Counted from the first letter of the stretch, positions 39,601 through 52,107 are shown. The stretch is DNA of 64,000 nt from Glossina fuscipes (GCF_014805625.2 NW_023998416.1:16140401-16204400); one strand, 5' to 3'. Made by a program: numbers and translations. Notes: generated by a model from the sequence alone, not told the origin.

Positions 39601-41290
39601 AATATATTTTGATTCATAAATTTATGCAGTTTTATTATTGATAGAAAAAGTCCTGGGTAAGCTTTTATGACCAACCCCTTGTCACCTTTTATAGCAGATA
39701 GAGAAAATCGTAATTATATTTTTCATCTTTACGAACCGATTGCAACCGATATATCCTATTGCATTCATATTTCTTCTTGGCTTAAGCCAATTATTAAACT
39801 GCACCTATACAAAATATTGGCAATGAAGGAAGCAAGAAAACGTTCATTTTTGGCGACTGGCAGGCAGAGAATTGGCAAACTAAAAATTAGTTTTGCATTT
39901 TTTTTTATTTTTTACTAACGACCCTAAAAATGTTATATTTCTTAATCATTATATATATATTGGAGAAATTTGATTGACTGGCCCGGTTTCAAGCTACTGC
40001 TCATCCGCATAAGAAGTCGATTGAGTTAAATAACTTAGTAATTAGAGGCACATTAAAAGTTTTTTTGAATATGTTTCATGTGCGTATGACTGTGTATGTG
40101 TATGGTTGGGGAATTCCATATTTTTGTTTTCGTGGAGTTGATAACTACTGTTGCAAGAAGAGGTTAATTTACGACGTGTTAGCTGCTTCACAACCAAAAA
40201 CACTTTTGCGCAATCATTAAACGAACGAACGAACGAACGAAGCAGAAGTAAAATACAAAACCTGGCACCGACAAGCACAAAAAACTTTATTTAAACTTAT
40301 TTTGTACACATATGTAAAGCTTACGTATTTTTATGTCGAGAAATATGCTTACACATGTACATACACATATAACAAGTGCCGATAAGAGTTGAAGCAAATG
40401 TTTCGTCAGAGAATTTTAAAGCAATGGTACGTTCCAACACCCTCATATCAGTCTGTTATTTTACCCACTGCTGAATATTTCAGATATACTAGTTATGTTA
40501 TTCATTTTGCGACACTTAAAAAGAACATAACAACAAAATTAATATAATCTTTATTGTCAGCCTGAGATGTTAAACTACGATGAAAATCGAGTAGCGAAAG
40601 TTTGATAAAATTTTTCTGCTATTCGTTGACATTCATTTTCTTCAAGAATTTAGATATAGTACGTGAGTTTCGATACTATCCATAATATTCCATAAATTTT
40701 AATGACACTTGGAACGCGAGACATAAAATATATAGCTAACAACAAGTAAAAACGCTATAGTGGGATGCTGCCCGCCATTAAATACCCTATACTACTTCGC
40801 TTAGTACAGTTATTCATAGGACGACTTTTCTTAGTAACGTCTTAGATTGGAAGTGGTGGGAGAAGTAGTCCGATCCAAATAATTCTCAATTCTTTTGTTT
40901 GCTCTTGAGCCAAAAGGTGTCGGTACATGAAGTCTCATCAAAATATCTCGATAAGTGCGACATAATAAAACAGGACGGACAAATAAGCCCAGATCGATCC
41001 AGAAAGTGAGCCTGAATACAAAATTACAAAGTATAACACACCTTTGCACCACAAATAATATAGCATATAAGAAGGTCTTGGATAAAAAAACGTTTTTATT
41101 ATTTCAAAAATTCGCCTAAAAATCGGTTACAAAGACGTCTAAATAATAGTACGCAATGGTGCGGCTCGGAAAATATAGCTTCGAGAAAAATGCAATTAAA
41201 ACGTTAAGTAATGGCAGCTGTTACCAATTGCAAGTAGGAACTTTATTGGACTTTAAAGCTAGATAAGCAATTAGACTTTATATATATATA

Positions 41291-41330
<40 letters not shown>

Positions 41331-44300
41331 TTCGCCAGAGAAATAAATTCTAAGACTAAACTCTTAAAAGCACTAGCATCTAAGGCTATCGGCTTTTATT
41401 ATTAAAAACTCTACCGCACTTGAGATTCGAACCCACGACCATTGACTTGCTAGTCGAGATTCCTCGGCTTCGGCTACTCAGGCGGATATATATATATATA
41501 TATAATTTAAGATGATAAAATGCAAAAAAAAACAAGTAAGAAAGTTATATTCGGGTGGGGCCGAATCTCGTATACCCACCACCACTAAGACTGTGCTTTT
41601 ATATTTTATTATAAAAAGGTAAATGAAATAAAATGAAATGTATGTTTCAAGCTTTTACTTCACTAAAAGGTGTACTTAGCAAAAAAAATTAATCCACTAC
41701 GTCGTGACGTCTACCATAATTAATACAGAACTAACATACTTAGCTTGTCTCATTCTACTGTGATGAAAAAATGAATCCCCTAAGACACTAAGTGTCCATC
41801 ACAATTAAGTTGAAACTAACCAACTTAACTTTTCGCATTCTACTCTCCAAGTTCTTTTATTTGATACCCATGTCTCTGGTATTATTAAGAGAAAACTAAT
41901 CCATCAGGTCGCCCTGTCTACCATATTTTTTTAGAATTAACCCCAGACAATATGTCTTCATTTGAAACAAAACAGTTTTAAACAATCCGCCTTTCTTGTC
42001 TTAGGATAAAGAAGCATTTTATGTTCAATTCGGCTTGGCCGATTTTTTCCATTTTTGGACGTAAAGAGCAGGGTGTTTTGTAAAGTAAATGTGGAAATTA
42101 TTAGGCTTACACACACGGACAAAAACTCACAAATTTTTTTAAAAAAAACATTTTTGCGACCAGGGGAGTGCCAACAACAAACGCCGCCCAGACATACAGA
42201 CGGACAGACATGGCTTAATCAATTCAGAATTTTACGCTAATCAACAATATATATACTGTATAGGGTGTTTGAAGCTCCCTTTTGGGTGTTGCATATATTA
42301 GGAAAAAAAAAAAAAATTATGATCCATCCTTCAGTGATGGGTATAAAAAGGTACAAGGTTGTATAACCACTTAAATGACGCAACAACAAAAATGGAAAGG
42401 TATTAAATCAGTCAGTATTCAAGCATATAAATGTCGTGAGTTGCACTTAATGAAGAGTATGATCAAATAAATAAATAATAATGACCTTATTTAATATCCT
42501 GTCTATCTGTCAATCATCAGAAACACGTGTTTTATTTCATAATCACGAAAGAGGAACAAAAAAAAAAGAATACTAATAGATAAACGCCAATGACTTTAAC
42601 ACTCACCTGTATAGGAATATTTTGACGCAGAAAGGCCACCGTCTGGTCCTTGAGCCCGTCTTAGGCCAAATTCTAATAGATTTACATGTTTACCAGCAAC
42701 CATGCGATAACGTGCTGCATTTGTAGCCATTAAACTGAAAATCGATAAGAACCTTTTTAAATACTACACGAATGCTTAAAATTTATATATGTGCCAAGTT
42801 TTCCAATACTGATACCATCTAAAAGAATAACAAAGAAAAAGGCTATCATTCCGTTTTCAGAAATAAAGAAATAATGAAAGAGATACTACTCAAAACATAC
42901 ACGACCCTTGATTGACAACAATTTATTTTGTTAACTCGCTGAGATGATTCCCACGAGTAAAAGAGACGAAAGGACAAACTTGTCCTTAAAAGCAAAGTTT
43001 TCATAATCGTTATCTAATTAATAAGTAGCAACTTTGCTTCTTTGACTTGAAGGGCAGCGATACATTTTTAAAGGCAGAAGGCTCCGCTTTAAAATAATTT
43101 TTTAATCGATCGAATCGAACGAGCAGGATATCAAGAAAAGCAATAATAGGTGATTTTTTACATCATATCCGTCCACCAGTCCATGCGACAAAACATGTCT
43201 ATGATACGTTCGTTGCGCGCAAGTAGAAAGTTCTAAGCCATGCGACTTAGTCACCAGAATTGCCTCCGGCCGATTACTACTTCTTCGCATTGATAGGATA
43301 CGCACTTGCTTAGCAGCGCTGAACTTCTTGCGAAAATGCCCGAAAATGTGCGGAAATGCCTGGATGAATGATTTGTCTCAAAAGAGCAACATTTGTGTCT
43401 TTCAAGTGGAATCCGCAAATTGTCGAACAGATGGGAAAGTGTATTGCCAGCAACGAGAGATAACTGGAATAAAATATTTGCTATCATTTTCATACAGCGA
43501 AGGTGCATTTTCTGTAGAACAATTCTGATTTCATATTGACACAGTCAACGAACGTCTTTGGTCTTTGATCTTGGTATAAAAACTTTCAACTGGATAAAAT
43601 CGATCCTCACTGCTCGAAAATCAATTGAACCATATTTGTCCATAAAGACGTCTAGTGCAGATAGGACGGAGCGTATATAAACGATTTTTGTGAGATTTCA
43701 TGAGATATTTCGATTTCCAAACTCTTTTATTTGATAATAATATAAAAAAAAAAAAAAAAAATGCGAAACTTATCATATTTGAAATAGATATGAAAGCAAG
43801 TTTTAGATTGTGAAGCACTGCGCTGAGTACGCCTAACTACTTATCGTTTAAATATCGCCTTGATATATTTTTAACAATTTCTGGCATAAGTTCGCAAAAA
43901 TTTGGTGAAAATTTTCAAGATTTATCGTAAGTAAAAGTAAGCATATCAACTCACCTAGCATAATTAACTAAAGTTAATAGAGTTGTCTCCAACAATTGTG
44001 CTATAATCAAAGGACCTTCTACTTTAATGATAGGCACTCTGGGAAAAGCCACTGTACCCTCATCAATGGCGTGTAAGGTAACATCTTTAGCAGTCAAATC
44101 ACCCAAATAATCAAAAAATTCATTTTCTGTGCCTTCTGGCAATGTTCGTCGCAAATATTCAATATCTGGAATAAGAGAAAAGAAGTTTCTTTTCTTCCAT
44201 ACTATTAGTTCAATTTGATATTAAACTCACCGCTTTCGGAATAATGAAAACTCTCTAAAAATCTTAAGCATTCATCTAAACCAGCGAATATTGTAAATTC

Positions 44301-47300
44301 TCCATGGAATGGATTTGAACGAAAAAACAAATCAAACACCGAATGATCATCAGTTTTTCCGGATTTCCAATAAGCATAGGCCATTGTTATTTGATATAAA
44401 TCTAATGGGAAAGAGAGACCAAAGAAAAAATATTTAAAAGTTGATCTTTAAAAGTATTAAGCATAGATAAAGCTATTTTTATACCCATCACCGAAATATA
44501 AGGGATATGTATATTCATCTTGTCGAAACGTTTGCAACGCCCAGAAAGAAGCATCAGACACTCCAGAAAGTGTATATATTCTTTTATCAGCACCAAACAA
44601 TAAATCGATTTAAGCATGTCTATCTGTCCGTCTGTGTAAGGTCCGTTTGTTTGTTAACGTTCTCTTGGCCGCAAAAATGAAGCTATCGACCTCAAATTTG
44701 GCAGTAACAGTGGAAGTTCTTGTACGCAGGTTGGTATTGAAAATGGGCCAAATCGGTCGAAGGACACGTTCACAGCACCACGTAAACGCAGAACACCTCT
44801 GTTTTTTGCTCATTACTCATAAACTGTAACAAATAAATCTACAACAATTTAAAAGCATATTCTGTAAGGAATGCTGTGTCACAAAAATAGAAATGATTGA
44901 CCACGCCTTTCCAATATCATAGTGTATAAAAATTCAATTATTTTTTCAATATCTTTATAACGCGAAGAAACAAATTCTTGGTTAGTTTCAAATGTTAAAT
45001 GCGTCTAAAAACATCCGCCCGCTCGTCTGTTCATCTGTCTGTTTGCGCAACTTTGTAGTATTTGTGGTAAACATTCTCCCGTTAGCGAAAATGAAGATAT
45101 CGCCAATCAAGTTGCTAAAGAATTTGGAATTAATCTAAACTTTTCAAACGATAGGTCTACAACGCACACATGCGTCTGCGACAAGAAAACTTTTTATTTG
45201 AAAACAGAACAAGTCAACTGCGCCCACTCCATATTACAGGGCATGAGAATTTTGTTCATATATTTCTTTTGCCTTTTTTTGGAGCAAACGGTGATGAGTA
45301 TAAAAGATTCGGTCCCGATCCAATTTAATTTTCATACTTATTTTATTTAATTCTGTTACCTACACTTTAATATCACAATACAAATGATTTAAAGGAACGA
45401 TCAAATTCAAAAGCATTAAAAAGACAAAGTGGCGTCACAGGAAGTGAGGACAGGGGCCTGTTAAGCGACTATCAATATGTTTGTCTACAGAGAAAATTAA
45501 AACGATAGCAGCAGAAAACGCGAGCAGCATTTCTTGAAAAAGCGCAAATCGCTTCTTGGGGATTATCTGTTATTATACCGTTAGTATACCAATTGTGGTA
45601 CAGGGTATACTAAGTTTGTGCGTACGTATGTAATATCGAAAGGAACTTGAGATACGCCCACCTTTTACTATATCAATCGATTCAGAATCATTTTCGAAAT
45701 CAGTCTAAACTTGTCTGTCCATCTGTTCTTCTCACGGTAAATCGAAAGAAAAATTAGCCTTACCAAATTTGGATCAGTCAGGTCTATTTTTGAATGAAAA
45801 GTAAGCCTTTATATGGCAAAAATGTGCAATTTTTGATATTTTATGATGAAGTTTGGTTCGTAAGAGTAATTTGATACTAATCTTAACTGTATCAAATGTG
45901 AATCAAGTAGGTCCATTTTTTAGACATCATCGCATACAAGGCTTGTTATGAAATATTATATCTTATATTGAGAAAGTGAATACATTGTCTAATTTTTAAT
46001 ATGTTATGAAGAAAATGCTCCCAGATTTGTGTCGATGTGTGCAACACCTAGAAGGCTTCAAACAGAGCCTTGTTTACTGCACCAATCCGTTTAGAATCGT
46101 CGTCTGATTTGATTTAAGCATGTCTGTCCATGTGTACGTCTTGTATTCTTTTGTTTAACCATTAAGCCTTTTTGATGAAATGTGGTACACTGACGTGCTT
46201 TAGTGCAAGGACAAACGTTATTGAAAATGATTCGCGTCGAACTACTTTCTCAACCACTCCCTACGTAAAGCTTTATTTCGAAAATTCTTTATATGAATGA
46301 TTGTAGGGTAGTGTAAGGTATTTTTTTTTTATTGCAATATGACGAATCGCTTAGGAGATGCCCACTATTTGAGCACACGGTCACAGTCAGAAGAAGAGAC
46401 GGAAATAGAGAAGTGGTGGTCGCAGCAGAATGGGTGTATGTCCAATCGATAAGTGTTAGGCCTTTATTGACTCGCTGTAGTAGGTACCAAGACCAAAGAC
46501 TACTCTACCGCACTTGATATTTGAACCCGCGAAAACCGGTTTGCTGGTCGCGTTTCTTAACTACTCGGCTACTCAGGCGGGTGTGATTGCGAACCCAGGC
46601 CCACTATAGTTTTTACTTGTTTAAGTTGAATGTGATCCCAATTGAAACTAATTTCAATTCTCTATTTTACATTTATTTTATTGATCACACTTAGTTGATT
46701 CTATACGAAAATTTTTTTTTTCTAAGATGCGGTTAACTAGGGGTTGCACAATCACACATTTAATATCGCTGTCTATATAATTGAATCGTGGTCTAAAGAT
46801 TTACTATTAGATATCGTCATCCCTCGTGTTTGTTTGTTGTCAAAAATATTCCGTTCATAATGCATTTTCTATACGTTCAGTTACGTAAGCTACGTTGTTT
46901 TTATTTCTGTCTTGCTTAACACGGCAAGAATTTATTTTCATATAAGTATAAAAAAACTTTCAAAACATATTACAATAATTTCTAATGAATTTTTATAACT
47001 CAAATAAAATTGAACGGGTTATCCTGATTTTGGCATCACGTCAGGTATATTTGTAGCCGCAATCGGTCTTGCGGTCAGGCGAGCATATCAGAACGCCTGC
47101 CTTTATGTTGCAAGTTTCGATTATCGCATAGTTTCACAAAATGCTGAGTTAAATTTGTTATTATTATCTTGCCTGCTCGCTTTGTTCTTTGGCATGTATA
47201 AATTTTGAGAATCGTAAATATAATTTTTATATTTTATAAAAAATTTGATTTGAAAATCAGAAACGCTTTTTGTGTGCGAAAAAAGAAAAATATAGAAAAA

Positions 47301-47496
47301 TAAATATTTTCTATCCTGTGCTTTGAAGAAATCAACGAACCCGAGCAGCAAGTAAAGCTGCTAAGTTATAATAAAAATGAATTCACAAACATTTACACTT
47401 ACCGGTTAACAAAGGCTGAACAACGCCATTTTGATTCATACGACCGCGATCCATAAATTGCCCGCCTGCGTTACATCTTGTTTCACGATCGCCCAT
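30629..47496 (-). CDS. Naprt: Nicotinate phosphoribosyltransferase (Naprt), spliced
   Basis: Naprt makes nicotinate mononucleotide from nicotinic acid and PRPP, the first step of the Preiss-Handler route to NAD, in the cytosol. I reconstructed the coding exons on the minus strand from GT-AG sites and unbroken phase: 47403-47496, 44231-44401, 43955-44165, 42607-42734, 36869-37009, 36617-36791, 32495-32760, 32302-32428, 30771-31053 and 30629-30706. They encode 557 aa, close to the human enzyme (about 538). Recognisable blocks are [10 protein letters not shown] at the exon 1/2 join, [39 protein letters not shown] (likely catalytic His226) and RIDSGDL (about 331-337). The last exon is only 25 codons (ends NAPIGELS). 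An extra 366-nt exon at 35990-36355 can be spliced in without a frame change, giving 679 aa. Introns range from about 64 bp to 5.6 kb, and the large ones are full of repeats. Confidence 0.93.
34530..35205 (-). repeat. Dispersed repeat family A, long copy in a Naprt intron
   Basis: It aligns by eye with the 19.6-20.1 kb copy over both the standard part (TGTATTAAGTGTATGCGGATA, CAACCTATAGGCAGCAATTT, CATATAGCGCCTTATTTTA, GGGCCATGGCCTACTATCG) and the extra flank (GACATAAGAATATCGA, TTTCTGCGAAATTTAA, GATTCTAGTGCA). It ends with a (CTTCA)n run at 35163-35190. Confidence 0.65.
35990..36355 (-). CDS. Naprt: Naprt optional cassette exon (122 codons, in frame)
   Basis: The block is bounded by a good acceptor (TTTCTACAG, ending at 36356) and a donor (CAG/GTAAAA, starting at 35989). 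It is open throughout in the phase (2-2) needed to sit between exons 36617-36791 and 32495-32760. Its 366 nt are a multiple of three, so inclusion adds 122 residues and exclusion leaves the conserved [14 protein letters not shown] joint intact, which is what human NAPRT has. The insert is rich in Asn, Thr, Ser and Lys and has no domain I recognise. Reading through its donor meets TAA at once. It is probably an alternatively spliced exon encoding a disordered surface loop. Confidence 0.75.
37110..37495 (+). repeat. Dispersed repeat family A, copy in a Naprt intron
   Basis: Starts CAACTAAAAACACTATAGT, then ACCCTACACTATCTTACAC, GGCAAGTGGTCGAACC, TTTCATGAAAATATCTC, a GACGGACAGACTGATAGG run, and TATACCGTTGTACCACAAAT near the end. 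This is a near-complete copy and a good query for defining the family. Confidence 0.75.
39400..39475 (-). mobile_element. tRNA-derived SINE fragment
   Basis: Read on the minus strand: GAGTAGCCGAGTAGGTAAGG (A box), CGTTCGTGGGTATTCTAAC (decayed B box) and AAGTGCGGTA, matching the tRNA-like head of the SINE family. The 3' body is not recognisable. Confidence 0.6.
40221..40240. repeat. (ACGA)n microsatellite
   Basis: Five head-to-tail copies of a 4-bp unit, read directly from the sequence. Confidence 0.9.
40740..41070 (+). repeat. Dispersed repeat family A, copy in a Naprt intron
   Basis: Starts AACAAGTAAAAACGCTATAG, then GCCCGCCATTAAATACCC, GGAAGTGGTGGGAGAAGTAG, CATCAAAATATCTCG, GGACGGACAAATAAGCCC, AGATCGATCC, and CTTTGCACCACAAATAATA at the end. 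Near full length. Confidence 0.75.
41296..41486 (-). mobile_element. tRNA-derived SINE in a Naprt intron
   Basis: On the minus strand: TCCGCCTGAGTAGCCGAAGC, CTCGACTAGCAAGTCAATGG, GTCGTGGGTTCGAATCTCAA (B box), the standard body, and a long (AAT)n tail (41296-41330 on the plus strand). Both sides carry TATATATATAATTTA-like sequence, consistent with a target-site duplication in a (TA)n tract. It lies in the 5.6-kb Naprt intron, in the same orientation as the gene. Confidence 0.88.
41530..42350 (+). repeat. Dispersed repeat, long element with CCGAATC / GATGGGTATAAAA ends
   Basis: It opens with AACAAGTAAGAAAGTTATAT and GGGGCCGAATCTCGTATACC, contains a TACAGACGGACAGACATGG block near 42195, and closes with TTCAGTGATGGGTATAAAAA at about 42330-42350. 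It shares its opening with the 30.1-kb repeat and its closing motif with the repeat at 44.5-45.3 kb. Confidence 0.55.
44480..45320 (-). repeat. Dispersed repeat in Naprt intron 1
   Basis: The minus-strand counterpart of the long element type. TTTTTATACCCATCACCGAA at about 44477, GTTTGCAACGCCCAGAAAG, AAGCATGTCTATCTGTCCGT, and a GGTGATGAGTATAAAAGATT end near 45290-45310. The two halves may be two adjacent copies. Confidence 0.5.
45980..46620 (-). repeat. Dispersed repeat family A copy carrying a nested SINE
   Basis: Reverse-orientation landmarks: ACACCTAGAAGGCTTC, TTAAGCATGTCTGTCC, TTTTTGATGAAATGTGG, AACGTTATTGAAAATGATTC, a GGGTAGTGTAAGGTATT block, then an interruption, then GGCCCACTATAGTTTTTACT. 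The interruption (about 46325-46580) ends in a minus-strand SINE head. Confidence 0.65.
46325..46580 (-). mobile_element. tRNA-derived SINE (diverged or variant body) nested in a family-A repeat
   Basis: The head at 46500-46580, read on the minus strand, has CCGCCTGAGTAGCCGAGTAG, a decayed B box (GGGTTCAAATATC) and AAGTGCGGTAGAG, as in the other copies. Its remaining body (46325-46500) does not match the standard SINE body and ends in an A-run when read on the minus strand. It may be a second subfamily sharing the tRNA head. Confidence 0.55.
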
Positions 47497-49040
47497 GTTT
47501 AACTGTAGTTATTTTAATGGTTGTTTTAATTTTTTAACTATGATTTTATCATTGTGTGAAAAAAGAAACAATAAAAAATATAAAGATTAAAAAACAACAA
47601 CAACAACAACAATTATATTTAAAGAATTGTTATTTAACGCATGTAAATCAATAATGATGGAGTTCAGCTTTTCGCTGGCTGAGTGTAAGTAAACTGACTG
47701 AAAATCAACAGAACTCAAATTCAAGAATACCCTTTGTTCATATTCAACAAAAAAAAAAGAAATAACAAAAGACCAATTAGCTGCACTTATCACTATATAA
47801 GAATATTATTATAAGATTTTTAAAAAGATTCCTCAAGAAAAAAAGAACTTTTGTAACCAACAGTGTAACAAAACTGTAATAAAAATATTATCTGATAATG
47901 GTTTTTTCAAAACTATCTCTATTTCCATCTATCTCTATTTCATTTAATTTCCAAGTAAACAGGATGAGTCTTGAATTCGGCTGCAGACGGATAACATATG
48001 CTCTACTTTCTAATAATACAACACCTAATCACGGGATATTTTTATGTATTCATTTTTTGAAACTATCATTTATGCAAGAAATGTTCAAACGTGTGCGATA
48101 AATTGTTAGTAAAAGATGCATCTAGAAGCTCTGTATAGTGTATATACTGTCAATCAGGAAGATAATTTACTAATGCCGATGTCCGTCCATCTCCCTGTGC
48201 TCTGTTACTGTCATCAATTCTCCATGCCAAACCATAAAATAGAACGCCAAGCACAGCACGTAAGTTATTCAATCACTTCCATGGTAAAACAAAAATTTAA
48301 ATATGAAAAGGTTGAATCGAAAAACACCCTCAGAATGGGTTAAACAGTGAAACATTGTCAGAATCCTAGTTTAATATATTTTGTTTCAAAGAAACATTAC
48401 AAATTGTTCCGAATATCATTTAGGAATACCATAAAGCTATTTGCCAGAACTATGTCGTATTACATATAGAAAGTCCTTACAAGTATATTAGAAAGGAAAA
48501 ACCAAAATTCTCATGTAACCACGTATACATGCGTGCATATTCTTTATCGGCGTAAAATTCTAAAATGCGTTGACAATTGGAACATCTATAGATTTAACAA
48601 TCTCCAAGACCTTCCAGAATGAGGAAAGTAAATTAGACACTGAAAAATGTCACCTGTTGTCTTAATTTAGCATCCTGAAACAAATCTGCAAATCCCAACA
48701 ACAGCGGTTTTGTTAGCTTTTAGCATACCTAGCATATGCATTCGAACTATTTAAGAATAGATATGCAACTGAGGGGAAAAAAGATTTCAATTGTAGGGCA
48801 GGATCGCTTCAAAGTGAATAAAATTTTCATATTTTTTCTTTCAAGTGATGTAATAAACAGCAATTATTAGGCTTGTTGGTTCACGAACTTCAGGAACATA
48901 CGACTATGTCTGCATATTTTTAAATTCCAATTTGTATTGATAATTATTAAAAAAGTTCGTGATGACGCACATAAAGCAATAAAGAAAGAAAATAATGATA
49001 AGAAAGAAAGATTATCTATGCGTAGTTTTGAGAATGTTAT

Positions 49041-49460
49041 ACAGGGCGTCCCTAAAAATTTATGTAAAATTTGAATTTTGTGCTCTAAAGTGTTGCCAAC
49101 GAAAAAATAGTCAGCTGATGGATTAAGGTTATCAAAAATGGTACGTTACGCCAAGGAACAACGAGTTCTCAGTTGATCGCTTGAAGAAACACCACATTTG
49201 TAGTATTTGGTTATCAGAAATTTCGCTAATGATTGTTGAAAAATGCATGTGAAGCGTACCATGGATTGTTGCGGAATTTAAGCTGGAGGCATCAGCAACT
49301 GCGGCTTGTTAAGCAATATCATTTAATAGTGGTAACTATAGAGACATGGTAATTGAAATTTTAATGGCTAAATTTTTAGATATGAATGTGGTTTCGACAA
49401 GACGATGCCACATGCCATACAGCCGCAATTACTACATTAATTTTTATTCATCTTGCATGA
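49041..49460 (+). pseudogene. Transposase fossil (Tc1/mariner-type DDE)
   Basis: Around 49386-49450 the frame reads MWFRQDDATCHTAA. This is the WFQQDGATxHTA signature around the second catalytic Asp of mariner/Tc-type transposases, with one substitution. The segment starts near an ACAGGGCGTCCCTAAAAA motif like the end of such elements. Stops and frameshifts are frequent, so this is a dead remnant of unknown extent. Confidence 0.7.
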
Positions 49461-51016
49461 AAGTTGCACCCTGTACTTGTCCGTAAACGACTTAATATTT
49501 CCATTAAAATATTTTTGAAAAATTCGTAACAGTGTGAGAGTTAGCTACATGCACCTTTGGGCGACAGCTTAACCGTTAACGTTAACGTTAGGTTAGGTGT
49601 GCTCGCAAATGCGTAGAATGTGTTATCAAACTTGATTTGTGAACTTTAACAAATACTCTGTGTTTCAAGTTTATTTCACTTTCTTATAATCATTCTTAAA
49701 GCTGATCTGCAATTACTGACCAAGTATATATATGTGAAGTTTCACCTTTCTATTCAATTTTACGACAGCAAACACAGATGCAACAGGTAAATATTTTTCA
49801 CCCACTTGGTCGACCGATCATTGCTACTTTGAAACTTGGGGCTGACCATGAGCGTTTCGATTAGACGGAAATAGAAACTATACGTTTAAAATGATCTAAA
49901 TTTTACGAATTTTTGATCCATTTTAAATATACAATGTATGCAGAGAGCTGCAAATAAAAAAAAATAATCACATTTAGATGAATAAAAATCGGAAATACAT
50001 TCGGAATGAACGGTATGCCTCATCACCTATGTAGGTATATTATTTACATATATTAGTTTGTTTTGAAATATTCTAAGTTGAAAATATTGTTATTTTGAAA
50101 AGCAGTTAGCACGTTATAGTCGGGCAAGGCATAGCACACATCGCTTAAATATAAGAATTTAGTGGAAATACGAATTGTGGTCAGATAAATTAAGTTTTGA
50201 ATTTCCGCATTTATTCTTCCAGCTAATTTCTGATTTCTAAAACTTGGAAAATTATAAATAATTATTATATATATATATATATCTTCCAAAATAATATTAC
50301 GCGGAAAGCCTTAAAACTTGTCCAATTTTCTACTTTGGACTCGTTTTCGATTCAAAAAATATCAATAAAACATAATTTGGCGAAACATTTTAAAATTCCC
50401 GGTGGGTGTACTAAAAACGTAAATGCGTCAATAGGTCTCAGATGGGTACAGAGTCCCCTAAATCAACTCAAAAAATGATTTTGAATCAATTAATATCATA
50501 ATGTTGCATACACTCGTACCACACTACACTAGAATAAGGAGTCTAAGATAAAACAAATGTAAGACGAAAATTTTAAAAGAAAAAATAAATTCAAATACTT
50601 CTATCATTGAGATGCGGTGGTAATTCAACAAAATACCTAAAGAAATTTTGCATATAATTACACACAATAGCTTTGTACCGAATCAATAACTCACTCACTT
50701 TTTGTATTTTTTTTATTATTTAGATAAAAACGAGCGTTGCTTCAAATGATTATGATTCCATTCGTGTTTGCGCGAGAACTGGGTATTTTTCAGACGAATC
50801 TTCCAGTTTTACTTATTTGCTTAGTTCAGGTTGAATGAATTGCTGTTTATTTCTGTTACTTAGCAGCCAATATATCTAGACAGTCTACCTTTGATAAATT
50901 TAAAAGGCGAAAATTACTTCTCAACATTCAAATTCTTCTACCGCCACACTTCTTAATATTAGGAGAAGAGTTTCTTGAAAAGCTCATCTATTGATACATG
51001 CGTTCATTGACCTCGG

Positions 51017-51024
51017 TGACGTCA
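51017..51024. promoter_or_regulatory. Isolated TGACGTCA palindrome (CRE-type)
   Basis: A perfect 8-bp CREB/ATF site stands in a locally less AT-rich patch (GCGCCAGTCGCGACAATG follows). No gene starts nearby on either strand, so it could be an enhancer, an unannotated promoter or chance. Confidence 0.2.
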
Positions 51025-52031
51025 CAAATTGCGCCAGTCGCGACAATGTAACTATAACTTTAGTTAAGCAGACGTACAATATAATGCTAGTATATTAATT
51101 TTTTTGAAGGTTACCTGAAGGTCGGCGTAGTTCCTCTACTTTATTTTTCTATTCTGTTAAAAAGTAATGTTTTGATTTAGTTTTCTATTACTACGCCTTA
51201 CCGCGCACAGCCTATAATATGCATATGTATTTTCTCATTCTCTTGCATATATTACTATAGATTTATTTATCATACTTTTTTTTATTAAAGTTCTGACGTT
51301 TTTTTTTTTTTGGTTTTCTTCACTGTTTTCTGCACTTGTTGAAAATATTCGTTTACTCTTATTATTACCACTACATCTTTTCAGCTTTCTTCATTCACTA
51401 TTTGTTTGGTATTAAACGATTACTGTGCTTGAACTCTTATTTAGTTCTCAAATCCATTTATTTACACTTTTTGCGAATTATTAAATATATACAAATCCAC
51501 TTGTGAGATAGGAATGTTAAACTGCACAATTTACGTTCGATGTCAAATTTGTTCGAGTGAAAGCAGTTTGTGCTAAGAAGTAAATTTCGATCATAAATTT
51601 TTCCGCTCACATGTTTCAAAAAGATCTATATAATAATTTGCAAATACGGACATATAGAAATTCGCATTTGAAAGAGAACGTTTAACTATTTCCTAAGCCG
51701 TATATTTAGTTCGCCTTTTTATTTCTTCTTCTTTTTCTTCTTAAGTATTCAACGAAACAACAACAGATGATTTCCCGAGTTGGAATAAAAAGTACTTTAC
51801 ATGAGCCTTATAAAGTTTGCAAGTAGTTTAGAATATTGGTTAACCTTTAGATAGTTTATTCCATATATCAGCAGTCGAATCCGTTATTATTTTTTCATTT
51901 TTTGTAATATGTTTATTATAAACGTTACATATTTCTTTAATGTATTATCATTAATTTTTATTTTTTTTAAATATTTTTCTAAATAAATGAATGTGTTGTA
52001 GGTGTTTTGTTTTGTATAATCCTTTCTTTTT

Positions 52032-52107
52032 GAGAGTAAAATTTACTCTGCTATGTGTTGTTATGAATGCTCATTTTGAATTTTCTGAGAGTAAAATTTA
52101 CTTTGCT
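52032..52107. repeat. 21-bp direct repeat containing a palindrome
   Basis: GAGAGTAAAATTTACTCTGC at 52032 recurs at 52087 with one change (CTTTGC). Each copy contains AGTAAA-A-TTTACT, an inverted repeat with a one-base centre. The first copy extends this to 8-bp arms. They may be subterminal repeats of a DNA transposon, since a CAGCGTTGCCA motif like some transposon tips lies at about 52139. Confidence 0.45.

Noticed and set aside
49566..49600. Telomere-like TTAGG units
   Set aside because: Only two partial units within a GTTAACGTTAACGTTAGG stretch. Flies do not use TTAGG telomeres, and this is too short to mean anything.
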